From Trichobilharzia regenti (lineage: Eukaryota; Platyhelminthes; Trematoda; Strigeidida; Schistosomatidae): a stretch of 64,000 nucleotides of DNA. Within the stretch, counting starts at the first letter, position 1. Each line of letters opens with the position of its first letter. The stretch lies in assembly GCA_944472135.2 (NCBI GenBank), contig OX235270.1, positions 144,165,632 to 144,229,631 on the forward strand, given 5' to 3'. Shown here in pieces: positions 1-9,699 of this stretch. The translations under genes were made by a program, and so were the position numbers. The notes under the pieces were generated by a model. It saw only the letters and a list, made by a program, of their open reading frames with translations, had not been told where the DNA came from and ran no database searches.

Positions 1-850
1 TCGTACAGTCGTCTTTCAGTCATAATAACTGTTTTCTTAAATTATGTTTCTACATAGTCTGCTGTAACTGTTTTGCAAGCAATAATTTCTAATCAACATT
101 GGCCTAGATTAAATTCTGTACAGTTGTGCACTAATTATTGTCTTCCTTTTGTATGTATTCTGTGAGTGTGTCTCCTCTGCTTTCATTCCACCTCTCATAC
201 CAAGCAGTATGTATGTACTGGTCAGTTTAAAACATATGCGCTTACACAATTCGCATTAGATAAAAAAACGAAGGTCAATTGAGACAAAATAGCCTGCCTG
301 TCTTTTACTGTTGAATATATATATATATATATATTTGTTAATGCGGCATGAGAATGTGTCTATTTATAATCTTGGCCTTCATAAACATTTCTAAGAAATA
401 CTTGTTTTCGAAATTTAAAATCAATATTTACTGGCGTACATTTGCTTGAATGAGCTACATTCCAGGTGAAAAGTGATGATAGTAATTTGTTAATGTCAGT
501 TTTTAAGGTAGGTGTGTGTTAGGTTTCAGCAGCTGTGTATAGTGGAGGCGCTAGCAGTGTGTCAGTGATAACGTCATACCCTGTGTATCCAGAATGGTCT
601 GTTTGTTCTGTCTGTTATTCTGCCCTAGTCTTATCTGCTTCTATTTTTAGTAATAGTTAAGTTTACTAGTGAAGACATTTTCAGTTTATGAAAGAAGATA
701 TTTGTAAGGCGATATGGGAAGTTGAAGGTCTTCGTTGTCATTCTATCAGAACACCTTATTCGTCAGTTGCTTATGGCTTTTCCCATTGAGTGCTTTCTTG
801 CTACACTAGCTCTTAGATAAAGATTTTATTGAGTAAGGAGACAAATAGAT
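1..850. other. No gene recognised
   Basis: AT-rich sequence without a convincing coding frame. It contains a TA dinucleotide run at 315-334. No repeat family found elsewhere in the window is evident here. Confidence 0.5.
315..334. repeat. TA microsatellite
   Basis: A run of alternating A and T about 20 bases long. Other TA runs lie at 9266-9287, 11454-11503, 17185-17231, 25418-25435, 29790-29815, 35093-35114 and 38147-38173. Confidence 0.9.
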
Positions 851-902
851 TGAGAGAAAATCAAAAAGTACAACGTGACAACTGATATAAGAATAGAACT
901 TG

Positions 903-1345
903 TGCACTGTGGTAGAGTATAATTGTCGGAATATAAGAATTTAGCTAAGGTAAGAATGGTTGACCCCGAGATGATAAGTAATTTAGAAAAAACAACTCAG
1001 CAATTGTACTGCATGCGTTAACACACAACCACACAATAGGGTGAGAGAGAGTTAAAATTCTAAAAAGTAATCTAGGTAGGTGCAGAGAGAGGTTGATTAC
1101 TGAATCCTTGGTCATCGAGTCTACACCCAACACAACACGTGCAATGGGAATGACTCATCACTCATACCGGAAATATGGAAAATACTACTACCAATGAAAT
1201 AAAGCGATGAAAAATAGTGGAATTACATAAATAGAGTTAGAAAGTTGTGGGAGTGCCTTGATATGATTATGAGCAGCAATAAATTGTGCTCGAAACGTGG
1301 TCATCAATAAATATTACTGTATAACGCTATGAGACTTTATCAAAA
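903..1345 (+). mobile_element. PLE-A fragment: endonuclease remnant plus terminal repeat
   Basis: Remnant of a Penelope-like element. From about 926 the frame reads LSEYKNLAKVRMVDP, the same block as LSEHKNLAEVRM at 17.5 kb and LSEHKNLAKVRM on the minus strand at 49.5 kb, here taken as part of the GIY-YIG endonuclease domain. The frame stops after 33 codons. From about 1240 the sequence is the element's terminal repeat, recurring at 17.0, 18.0, 28.1, 48.9 and 49.7 kb, with a hammerhead-like fold at 1258-1307. A short terminal-repeat piece (GCACTGTGGTAGAGTA) precedes the coding remnant at 904. The element is dead. Assignment as a PLE rests on the domain and the terminal repeats. Confidence 0.7.
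1258..1307 (+). ncRNA. Hammerhead-like motif in PLE-A terminal repeat
   Basis: UUGAU (1258-1262) pairs with AUCAA (1303-1307) as stem I. GAGCA (1271-1275) pairs with UGCUC (1287-1291) as stem II. The strand between stems is AUGAUUAU instead of canonical CUGAUGA, and GAAA follows stem II at 1292-1295. The predicted cleavage triplet is GUC ending at 1302. The core is non-canonical, so activity is uncertain. Confidence 0.5.
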
Positions 1346-1424
1346 TTATACTTTGTAACAAGTCTGAATTTAGAAACATAAGAAGGACTACGCCTCTCAG
1401 TCAAAAGACAAGTGTTCAGATGAA

Positions 1425-1880
1425 TTATCTGTTATTCCTTTGGGTTCGGATTGGAACATAGCCCTTCATACACACCCGTTTCACTCTCTTCACTTTAGGC
1501 ATTTGTAGCTGGATACACAATTGCTCACAAGTTTTCATTTCCTCCTCACGCCATCCACTTCCTTCATGTCACTCTCGAATGCTCAACTCGTCATCCCCGA
1601 TTCAGGTTGAACTGTAACAGCCTAGTGTATTATGTCACTCCACGGTCTTCCCAGCAGGTATCCAATCCACCTGCAATTTGTTTCACAAATCTGTTGGGCA
1701 ATAGATTCTTGGTTGGTTTCTTTGCCGCATTTCCTTCCTGACTGGTCAGCCATCTCATCTTTCCTAATGAACCAACGAAGATGTGTGTTGATAAACGTCT
1801 GCCATAGCCTGTTGGAAATGCTATTCGCGATGTTCGTCATGTCTTTGAATCTTATAACGGCATTTACTGACTTGACATGA
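1425..1880 (-). mobile_element. RTE-like LINE 3' remnant
   Basis: Minus-strand translation gives a degenerate version of the C-terminal region seen in better RTE copies of this window. The fragment RRKWRWIGHTLRKP of those copies appears here as CRWIGYLLGRPWSDI, preceded by a run ending in TNQESIAQQ. Toward the 3' end (lower coordinates) it resembles the block with a short Glu-rich stretch, followed by a decayed tail. Several stops and shifts make it non-coding. It differs clearly from the main family and is probably an older subfamily. Confidence 0.6.
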
Positions 1881-2900
1881 GTGAACTGATTTTAGAATAA
1901 TGAAGGTCTGAATATGCTGTAACAACTGTGTGTCGTTTTTACAATTTATCCATCATACAATACTCTCTCTCTCTGCATTTGCTTTGAGCAGAAAACACTC
2001 ATTCACCAAATGAACCCAATAAAAGTAAAATTATCAATATGTCGCACATGAGAAACAGTCATAAGTAAAACGCAAGTATCCTGGATTTCTATTGAGAATC
2101 TAATATAAATCGGAAATCACTCGCACCACAAAATTTCCCGTAGTCTCTTCCCTCTATATTCACTTTTCTAATAATCAAAATGCTAAGATTGTGTGTGTGT
2201 GTGCGCCCGCACGCCTTGCAACTAGTCCACTACATGAAGTTTTCCTGTTGAATTCTGCATTTCTTTTTGTCACATTTTAGTTTAGTTTACCTGATGTCAT
2301 TAAAAATAGCAGAAAAACTGAGGAAAAAATTCCTATAGCCTCACAGAAAATTACCGTACAAGGCAGTAACGCCTACACATAAAGGACATAAGCAAATCAC
2401 AACAAATTTGCGCATATGCATATATGAAGGCACAGAAGAATTTGTATTAAGGTCACTGGCACAGAATAGAGTGCCAAAATGCAAACATAACTGGGCGAAT
2501 CAGTAGTTCTAATTGAAAATAAGGCTAATTCATATAAAAGGAAGAATATACTATTATTATTAGTATTAGTATAAGAAGAAATAGGTTACGAAATGACCTC
2601 TAAACGTCTATTTTGTCGTCAGTTGACAAGAGTATTTCAAGGGAGGCATTAACCAGTGTTGTTTGAAATGTAACAGCGAACAGTATGGGTATTTGTTTTA
2701 CATTAACTCTGCTTTCAGAATTTCCCGCTTTTTATCAAATAGTAACATTCAAAATGAATGTCAATGAATAGAAGAATAAACTGAAATCGAAAATGCCTGT
2801 CGCAACACACCTTTGTTTATATGGCTAAATAGTTTGAGCGGTAATTTTGAGTATATATACATACTTCGTATAGAAGAATGTAAACACTTTACTATTTCGT
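1881..2900. other. No gene recognised
   Basis: AT-rich sequence with short GT and TC runs (about 1965 and 2190). No coding frame and no repeat shared with the rest of the window was recognised. Confidence 0.5.
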
Positions 2901-2912
2901 ATTATTCGTATC

Positions 2913-3323
2913 CACGAACATAAGCTAGCCGTCAAAAGACATGATATCCACTCCCTCATTTCACTACACACAGACAACTACGGACATCAATTCGACTGGG
3001 ACAACGTTCAAATATTAGACAAAGGAAATAACAAGAATGCTAGAGAATTTTTAGAAGCTTGGCATTCCAGTGGATCATCAATCAATAGACACATCGAGAT
3101 AGACAAAATTTATCAACCAATAAGAAAGAAACTTCACACACAAAGGGTCAAAGTTCAAGTCAAAGAAACAACCGGTTCCAATACAAGTAACCTAGAAGGT
3201 GTGAAAACACACACAAACAACCAATCACGTCCAAGGTCACCAGGAGAGATGATTAATAAACTCGTGGAGAAATCTAAAAGCTCACTTCAAATTGAAGTAT
3301 GCGCTGAAGATGTCACCCAGTAA
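2913..3323 (+). pseudogene. PLE-C GIY-YIG domain C-terminus (136 open codons)
   Basis: An open frame without a start runs to TAA at 3321-3323. It reads HEHKLAVKRHD near the beginning, then FDWDNVQILDKG, then AREFLEAWHS and INRHIEID. This order (a histidine-rich block, a buried hydrophobic strand, an R-E-FLEAW helix, then NRH-ID) is typical of the C-terminal part of retroelement GIY-YIG endonuclease modules as found in PLEs. The catalytic GIY and YIG motifs would lie upstream and are missing, so the copy is 5'-truncated. Degenerate relatives of its downstream end lie at 8125-8364, 9153-9262 and 33225-33545. It is the best-preserved open frame of its family here, but no function is expected. 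Confidence 0.65.
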
Positions 3324-3341
3324 GGTGATGAAAGCTTCGCA
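3300..3341 (+). ncRNA. Hammerhead-like motif at PLE-C end
   Basis: UGCG (3300-3303) pairs perfectly with CGCA (3338-3341) as stem I. The core CUGAAGA (3304-3310) fits the CUGANGA consensus. Stem II pairs GUCACC with GGUGAU around a CAGUAA loop. GAAA follows at 3330-3333, then a minimal AGCU stem III and the triplet CUU. The motif overlaps the stop codon of the endonuclease frame. Confidence 0.6.
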
Positions 3342-3344
3342 AAC

Positions 3345-3990
3345 TAACCATCCAGCTCAGAGAACAAAACCACATCAAAACTTTACTATTTATAATACAG
3401 ATAATACATTACTAAGTAATTGGAAAAGTTGTTGAAACAAACAGCTTGTGATTATAACTCGCTATGAAGTTAAACGCATAAAACCGGAATTAAGCCCAGT
3501 ATTGTATGCCGTAAGTCTAGACCTTCAGTTTACTATAAGATTTCGAACAAGATTGATCTTACAAGACTTCTAGCCTTGTGTAAAAAGCATGTGTTAACCA
3601 CCAGCCAATAGTGATCGTTAGTCACTTATCGCAATGCGTTATTCATCAGTTACTTAACAGCAAACTGATTATGCAACATGTTGCAAATTTCAAAAGAACC
3701 TATGAAATATACAATCAGTTCCATCAATCCAATCAGCACTTAAAAACAGGACGGTTTATAATGCCACTTGCACCAAACAGTAGTGTTTGCTAAGCAGGTA
3801 GCAGGAATCTAATAAATCAGTAGAACATCCTGTTATGCTTTTATGCTTTTTTTCTTTGTTGTCACATGTGATACTAAGTAGATCCCATATTGTGCGTGTG
3901 TGTGTGCATGTGGTCTAAGTAATTTCTGTTCGTGAAGGAAACTGTAATGGAATTTCACCTATTCAAACTGTGTAATTGAAAAGTTGCGAA
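3345..3990. other. No gene recognised
   Basis: Non-coding AT-rich sequence with a GT-rich stretch near 3895. The 60-codon frame at 3611-3793 has no recognisable motif and is most likely chance. Confidence 0.5.
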
Positions 3991-3991
3991 T

Positions 3992-4475
3992 TTACAGGTG
4001 TTGGTTTATAATGATTCTGTTTGATTGATTGGAGGGTTTCATCATGAGCTGACATCAGTTTGGAAAACCTTCAGGGAATACCGCACAGCTGTTTCATCCA
4101 GGTTTGGGACTCTTCATCAGCACGGACTTCCACTGAGGGGTTCGAACTCAGGACCTTCTGGTCACAAGGCTAGCCCTGGTCCTATTCAGGCAATTAACCG
4201 GGTTCTAGTGGGAAGCCGTGACCAGTAGGCTATAGCAGGTTGAGGGACAGTTACTCATCGAATAAGACATTGGCAAGTGGTCGCGCCGTGTAGTGAATTG
4301 GCAGAAGTTAGAATTCATGCACTAGCTGGCCGTTGGATCGTGTCCCAGTGGCCTAATGGTCTATGACCTCGCTAGCCTTGCAACCAAAAGGTCCTGGGTT
4401 TGTACCCTGGAGATGGATGCGTAATGATGAGTAGTTCCAAACTAGGGCGAAACGGATGCGAATTCAATTTGCAAA
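3992..4475. mobile_element. Palindromic tRNA-like element, copy A
   Basis: Two inverted arms around a central segment. The left arm (about 3992-4200) is the reverse complement of the tRNA-like/hammerhead-like unit. The right arm (about 4335-4475) is the same unit in forward orientation, with the A-box-like TGGCCTAATGG and a degenerate B box. The central segment (about 4200-4330) contains the phrase AGTGGTCGCGCCGTGTAGTG, shared with the copies at 10.4, 13.9, 25.7, 37 and 51.5 kb. The outer left end carries the TGTTGGTTT...TTTGATTGATTGG tail. Both arms are diverged. Confidence 0.75.
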
Positions 4476-4479
4476 TTGA

Positions 4480-4984
4480 GAGTTTTAGCCAGTACCTCTC
4501 ATACAAACAATGTGAATGTTCGTTGGGAAGAATTTTAATTCAAAACCTGTGTATCTTTTTAAGGTACTGTTGTTTATTTAAACATTCCAAGTGACTTTGT
4601 AATTATTATCCTGCTTGTGATGACAATCATAGTGCGTGATTGTACGACTGCGATTTTGTTTGTCTGAGTCAAGGTCAGTTAGACCTTGGAGTGTCTGTGG
4701 CAATTGCTTGGTGTGTAATTCTTGCTGACACAGTTTGATCCTACCTTGTTGGAAGTATTTTTTTTACTCTCAGGTTCTTGATACGACTGATTCTGGTTAA
4801 AAAATTCTGTTGTATCGTCCTTGTTTTGCAACTGAGTGCAAATTTGATCTGTATAGCTGCTACAAGCGCTTTGTTGATATGTTAAGATTGTTGAATAACA
4901 GCGCATATTTCTTCGCATATAACTGTCTTTTTGCTATCGTTTAGGCATTTTATGACTGTGAGTAATTCATAGATATTTGGTCAG
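4480..4984. other. No gene recognised
   Basis: No repeat family or coding frame recognised. A 79-codon minus-strand frame (4679-4918) is asparagine/glutamine-rich without a motif and is treated as chance. Confidence 0.45.
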
Positions 4985-5745
4985 CTACACAGTAGAATGC
5001 AAGTGAAAAGCAACAAGTTGGCAGAAGAAGCATCAAAAGTAGCAGGGACTTCAGGTGAACATAAAGAAAACAAACGTATGTGATGAAGATTCCTGACCAA
5101 CAGCAACAGCAAAAACAACAATCAGCATAAATGGGAGAAATCTGAAGAAAGCAGTCTCCATTACCTACCTACCTGGGAAGCATCGTTTAAAATACAGGCG
5201 GGAGGAACTGATGAGGATATTAAAGCGAGGGTTGGGAAAGCAAGCCAAGCTTTCATTACTCTCAAGTCTGTATGGAGATCAACAGCACTCAGCATGAAAA
5301 ACATGATGCAGATTTTCAACTACAATGTGAAGTCAGTGCTAGTTAACACACGGATCGGAGACTTGGCCAGCGCGTCGCAAAGGCTGCTTCGAACAAACTA
5401 CAGAATTTCATCAACAGAAACAGGGATCTCTGAAAGCGAACCAAAACCTCAGGAACCGATCATGCAGCAAATAAGCACGAAGAAATGGAGGTGGATTAAA
5501 TTGGCCATACTTTGATAAAACAAACCATCAAGTGAGTGATATCAGACACCACACCATCACTTGTGTGGAACCCTAAAGGGCAGTGCAAGGGTGACATGGA
5601 GGAGGTCATGTGAAGAGGAGATGAAAGCATGTGGGCGGCAGACGTGGAGCAAGGTGAAAACGTTAGCAGAGTACCGAACGTAATGGAGAAGTGCGGCTGA
5701 AGCCCTCTAGGAATTAAACGAAACAATAATAATATAATAATACAG
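4985..5745 (+). mobile_element. RTE-A LINE 3' fragment
   Basis: 5'-truncated copy of the commonest LINE of the window. It starts in the region after the reverse transcriptase active site (KSNKLAEEASK block), continues through the glutamine-rich stretch (CAACAGCAACAGC-like), the IFNYNVKSVLVN block (open at 5294-5515) and the KWRWIKLAIL block. It ends with the family's short 3' UTR, about GCCCTCTAGGAATTAAACG, and an AATAAT tail at 5725-5740. Frameshifts separate every block, so nothing can be translated. Confidence 0.8.
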
Positions 5746-6024
5746 TAGAATGCAAAGATCGGTGTCGTGCGTTCAAACCACAAAACGTCGGTTCCAGCTG
5801 TCACAAACTATACTTATAATTATACATAATGATGACAAGTTCATAGAGATCAGCTGATTTCCAGCAGACAGTGAACTAAGCCTATTTATATATTTCATAA
5901 TTGAACTACCTACGCTTGGAAGGCTATTACCAATTTTCAATAGGAAATTCCACTTTGCTTCAATGATTAATATATTCATTTTGATCTACTATTGTAACTT
6001 CAATTAATTTTTGTTTCAATGATT

Positions 6025-6680
6025 AGATATATCACACGGTGAAACAGTATTATTTACTGGATGATGAGGTTTCGAACTAAATTTATTATTTGGTTAGAGA
6101 ACCATTGGAAAACCACCAAGGAGTACGAGTCGATTGTTTCGTCCTGGTTTGTGACTCTTCATCAGCATACACACACCAAGGTTCGAACCCAAGAGCTCAC
6201 TATGCAACCAGAAGGTCCTGCATTCTTACTCCAATGGGTGCATACTTATGAAGAGTCCTAAAGTAGGAAGAAGGAGCTATCCACTACACTCTGCAGGTTT
6301 CCCAATGGTTCTTTAGCCGATGTCAGTTGATGATGAAATCTCCCAACCAATCAAACTGAAAATTCCTACAAAAAACCAAAATTTCACGATTTATTATTAT
6401 TCACAATCATATCAGTTATAACGACACAACTTCGAAACTTTCGTTTATTAGTCTTCTTTATTCTTTCCTATTCGACGTAGAAATGGTAGTATATTTTTCA
6501 GATGTCCGGCTGGACAAGTGTTCAATCATTCCTATTTTACATGTATTTGCAATTGATTCGATAAATATAGCTTCCATTATAGATATCCCCCTCCACCCTG
6601 TTATATTAGATTTTAGAACTGTCATTGTATCCCATCCTACTGTACGGTGGTGTGTAATTGCATGTATTGAGTACTACAGT
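6025..6680 (-). mobile_element. PLE-A copy interrupted by a palindromic element
   Basis: Minus-strand PLE-A sequence: terminal repeat at about 6025-6090 and 6389-6450, then decayed endonuclease region to 6680. It parallels the copy at 55.7-56.2 kb (shared phrases such as TCCTATT-ACATGTATTTG and CACCCTGT-A-A-TAGATTTTA). It is cut by the palindromic element at 6091-6388, and the two terminal-repeat halves join cleanly when that insert and one target duplication are removed. Non-coding remnant. Confidence 0.65.
6091..6388 (+). mobile_element. Palindromic tRNA-like element, compact copy B, with 10-bp target duplication
   Basis: A 298-bp insert flanked by perfect copies of ATTTATTATT at 6081-6090 and 6389-6398. 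The left arm is the reverse complement of the unit's outer half (TTAGAGAACCATTGGAAAACC). The right arm ends in CCAATGGTTCTTTAGCCGATGTCAG followed by the usual CAATCAAAC...CCTACAAAAA tail. The central segment is absent. The tail is longer on the right, so that side is read as the 3' end. The insertion lies in a PLE-A terminal repeat. Confidence 0.85.
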
Positions 6681-6963
6681 TGAACTATTATTTAATAATA
6701 ATGGTAGTGATAGTGGCAATACTATCGTTGACGACGACATACATGTCAGACATGCCCAGAATAATGACAACATCAACGATAGGGAGTTTAAATCATCAGT
6801 AGTACTTCCAGTAAACAGTAATACTGTTTCACTGTGTGATATATCTAATAAACCAACTAATATGGAATTACATAACACCGCAGTGCCCAAGTATTACACA
6901 TTCGTTTATTTCAATGAATTAAATAAACAATTTCTAGAAGAAGCACTTGAAAATAGTTCATAA
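6681..6963 (+). pseudogene. PLE linker remnant with terminal-repeat end
   Basis: The open frame 6658-6963 holds an Asn/Asp-rich stretch (NNNGSDSGNTIVDDDIHVRH) followed by FKSSVVLPVN. A similar sequence, acid-rich then K-S-V-PYK, occurs at 58.0-58.7 kb, where it precedes a G-KVAGI block; in PLEs this is the linker between reverse transcriptase and endonuclease. After 6815 the sequence jumps to terminal-repeat sequence (CTGTTTCACTGTGTGATA) matching 28.16 kb. So most of the frame after that point is not true coding sequence. Opposite in orientation to the PLE-A part at 6025-6680. Confidence 0.5.
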
Positions 6964-7091
6964 AACATCAATGTCAGCAGAAGATGAACAAACTGTAAAC
7001 ATTTCCAGTTTTGAATGCGAATGAAAACAGAGGCAGAAGCGTATATCTCCGCCTTAGTGAGTCAAGAATTATTTCAATACGGTCACAATAG

Positions 7092-7165
7092 CTTTGTGGT
7101 GGTGTGATACAGACAATGTGTACCAACGGAATATTACGCTCACATACATACTGCCTTCTGTTGTT
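7092..7165 (+). repeat. Short LTR-like fragment, inverted relative at 7446-7510
   Basis: Begins TGTGGTGGTGTGATAC and ends CTTCTGTTGTTACA. The last bases plus the next ATGTGAC are identical to the end of the solo LTR at 61875-62179. An inverted, diverged relative of its first part lies at 7446-7510. It may be an internally deleted LTR or only a fragment. Confidence 0.35.
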
Positions 7166-7890
7166 ACAATGTGACACAAGGTTGTATAAAGGTCACGCAC
7201 TGCAGTCGATTCCGATGACAGCGGTAGTGACCTATGATGTGTAGATGCAATGCGAACTTTTTCCCAGACTCCCAATAGCAATCAATACCTCCTGGTGATG
7301 ACATAACATGCCATAGGATGGCTAGACTCAGTCGCGATCCCCGATCAAAAATGGTGACAGATGCAGTATATAATCGTGGAAAATGTATTCTGTCTAATAT
7401 CAAATCGAATGTTCAAACAGATATATTGTATGCAGTTATGAACTGTGGGAATATGTGAGCATAATATTCCGTATACTCACATTCTCGGTATCACACCATC
7501 ACAGCTGTATATCTCGCATTGATCAACGTCAATTACAAAATAAGCTGCATCAACTCTGTGTGTGATAAGCACCTTACTGGTCAGAGTGGCTCTCGCCTTC
7601 GACTAACGAACTAGCTGTTGAAATACACGATATGCATTGTTCCATATCAGTTTAGACGGACAAATATCGACACCGGTTTGACTGGCATAATGTAGGAATT
7701 TTGTGAAGTGTTCTTAGAAGACAGAGATTATCTGAAAAATGTGAACAGTCAGATCACACATTTACTTACCGAGCCAATTAATCCGAAAATTAAAGGCCGA
7801 TTAAAATTTTAAAAAAGTAACAAAGGACTTAAGAATAAGAATAATAAGAATACTCAACACTACTCTTGATTACATAATCAGATAAGGATT
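7166..7890. other. No gene recognised
   Basis: Sequence between and beyond the two inverted LTR-like pieces. The minus frame at 7164-7403 (79 codons) shows no motif I recognise; it could be LTR-retrotransposon internal sequence, but nothing seen proves it. Confidence 0.4.
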
Positions 7891-7894
7891 ACCA

Positions 7895-8122
7895 AGGTGG
7901 ATAGTGTGTATCATTAGGACACTCGCCGACCATGCACATGGTCCGAGGTTCGATACCAGACCAACGCAATCCTTTACCTCTCTAGGCCAGTAATAAAGAT
8001 TGGTAAAGAGGAAAGGGCATGAGGCTAGCAACCCCATCTTGTAAAAATAAACACCACTGCTAACGAAACTTCAAGCCACTAGTTTGTAGCCCTATGTTCC
8101 ACTGGGGAACGTGAAGGAATAC
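7895..8122 (+). mobile_element. tRNA-headed SINE with RTE-like tail (SINE-1)
   Basis: The head resembles a tRNA: CTCGCCGACCATGCACATGG then the B-box-like GAGGTTCGATACC. The body runs CCTTTACCTC...GGTAAAGAGGAAAGG and AACCCCATCTTGTAAAAATAAA. The end GCCCTATGTTCCACTGGGGA then GAACGTGAAGGAAT resembles the 3' end of the RTE-A LINEs, implying mobilisation by their machinery. The A-box region is degenerate. Confidence 0.8.
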
Positions 8123-8124
8123 AG

Positions 8125-8364
8125 AAAGGTGGATATTGGAAACACTGAAAATGCTTGGGAGTCCTTAGAAGCCCGGAATTATCGATTTACAGACACATCT
8201 TTATGGATCAAATTAATCAGCTAGTTAAGAATAAGCCACGTGAAAAATAGCTCAAATTCCAAGTCGATAAAAACGACCACTAGTGTTGTAAATGAACAAC
8301 CAATCACGAAAAAGCTTGTCAGATTATACAGCTTTAAAATTTGTGAAAAATTCCAGTAAGTTCA
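8125..8364 (+). mobile_element. PLE-C endonuclease remnant
   Basis: Decayed match to 2913-3323: an 'ATTGGAAACACTGAAAATGCTTGG' region parallels the ILDKGNNKNAREFLEAW block, then GAATTATCGATTTACAGACACAT parallels SSINRHIEID. Many stops. It appears split from its 3' end (9153-9262) by the CR1 copy between them. Confidence 0.5.
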
Positions 8365-9152
8365 TAATAATAGCAATAAGACAATGATTATGATAAAGCG
8401 TGGAATTCTCAGCATTTCGTACAATACTGCACCTAATTCACTCAAAAACAACAAATAAATTACAGAGTATAGGCAACCAAAATTGATAATATCAGCATTT
8501 TGGTTTCAGCCGTGATGATGAAGTCAAAAATGTACAAAAAGTATAAAATGATACTAATGATAATAATACTGATAACTAGAATTATAAGATAACTGAAATA
8601 ATGTCAATATATAAATTGCTAATTACATAGTGAGTTGTAAGTTTCACGCCTGCCACTATCTCTGTCATATAGAACGCGTGTCAAATGCGCTATCTTTGAG
8701 CTATTGAACTTTGTTGTACGAGGATATAATCGTTCATAATGACTTCTACTCCTACCTAATGAGATTCAAGGCTGGAGAGGGGTGGTAGAGGGGAACTGAG
8801 AATAGAGAGGATGTTGAAAGTCAAACACAGTGGATTTGAAGCATCTCTCACATGAATTCAGGTGTTTACCGGCTATCATAGTAACGATCTGACTGAGTGA
8901 CACACCATTTGCCCTACTGACAATCCTTCATACCCTTCGCAGTATGACATAGTCTTTTTTGATTAGCCCAAGAAATACCAAGCAGGTGCAGTAAAGATGA
9001 CTAGATAAGATGAAACAGTTAACAAATTGTAAAAGTATAGGTTGATTGATTGTCTTAACTTCTTACTGTACTAGTTAAGAGGGAACATTTTCTTAGAAAT
9101 CGACAAGATATGAAATGACGAAGAATAGTCAGAGGATAGAACTATTCCAAGG
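8365..9152 (-). mobile_element. CR1-like LINE 3' part
   Basis: Minus-strand CR1-like copy. Its 3' UTR (about 8365-8640) contains the GCTGAGAATTCCA phrase seen at every CR1 3' end in the window. The coding remnant (8640-9150) matches the protein read at 23111-23719, for example the block equivalent to IRRILKTVSRVSGV and the LRHSGITQPLLLQFINS block (GTCTTAACTTCTTA and ATTTGTTAACTG on the opposite strand). It is a decayed pseudogene, probably inserted in a PLE-C copy; GTTCA occurs on both sides (8360-8364 and 9152-9156). Confidence 0.7.
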
Positions 9153-9262
9153 TTCACTTTATACTGAAGCTTAAGCAGAAGATATTATCTAGAAGGACAA
9201 TGAAAGCCTCTCAAGTAAACTATCCGGCTCAGAGAACGTAACCAAATCAAATTACAAATCTC
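9153..9262 (+). mobile_element. PLE-C terminal remnant
   Basis: The phrase AGAAGATATTATCTAGAAGG followed by ACAATGAAAGCCTCTC and CCGGCTCAGAGAACG parallels the hammerhead-bearing end at 3300-3365. It reads as the displaced 3' end of the remnant at 8125-8364. Confidence 0.55.
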
Positions 9263-9292
9263 TATTATATATATATATATATATAATAGAGA
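9259..9292. repeat. TA run inside a perfect palindrome
   Basis: TCTCTATTAT, a TA run, then ATAATAGAGA: a 34-bp perfect self-complementary sequence. Confidence 0.85.
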
Positions 9293-9474
9293 TATCAGGT
9301 CACTAAATAGTCCTGCTAAAATACCATCAAGTTACATTTTATCCGTTTAAAGACTTTCATTTTCTTCACTCACTAACTTCAGGAATACTTTTTATTACCT
9401 TGTACAGCTGAAGAGTTACCTCAATTATCAAAACTATTTGGTAACAGTTAGGTAGATGTAAGCGGAAATGCGTG

Positions 9475-9695
9475 CGTTGTTGGTGCAGTGATAGAACACT
9501 GATCGACCACGCAAGTGATCTGGGGTTGAATTCTCGGCCGGCGCACTCCTAAACCTCGTTAAGGTAGCAGTAAGACTGGTAAAGACGGAAGGTTGAGCAT
9601 GAGGCCAGCAATCTCACCCCGTAAAAATAAAACACCACTGCTACTGAAACTTCAAAGAACAGGCCTAAAGCCCTATGTTCCATTGGGAAAGTAAA
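9475..9695 (+). mobile_element. SINE-1 copy
   Basis: Full-length tRNA-headed SINE: head GCGTTGTTGGTGCAGTGATA (A-box region) and GGGGTTGAATTCTCGGCCGG (B-box region), body GTAAGACTGGTAAAGACGG and CACCCCGTAAAAATAAAACA, end AAGCCCTATGTTCCATTGGG. Confidence 0.8.
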
Positions 9696-9699
9696 GGAA

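Noticed and set aside
5496..5804. 102-codon minus-strand frame
   Set aside because: Antisense to the 3' part of an RTE-A copy and continues into unrelated flank.
6658..6963. A real host gene of 101 codons
   Set aside because: Contains a PLE linker block and then a terminal repeat, so the frame is a chance fusion.
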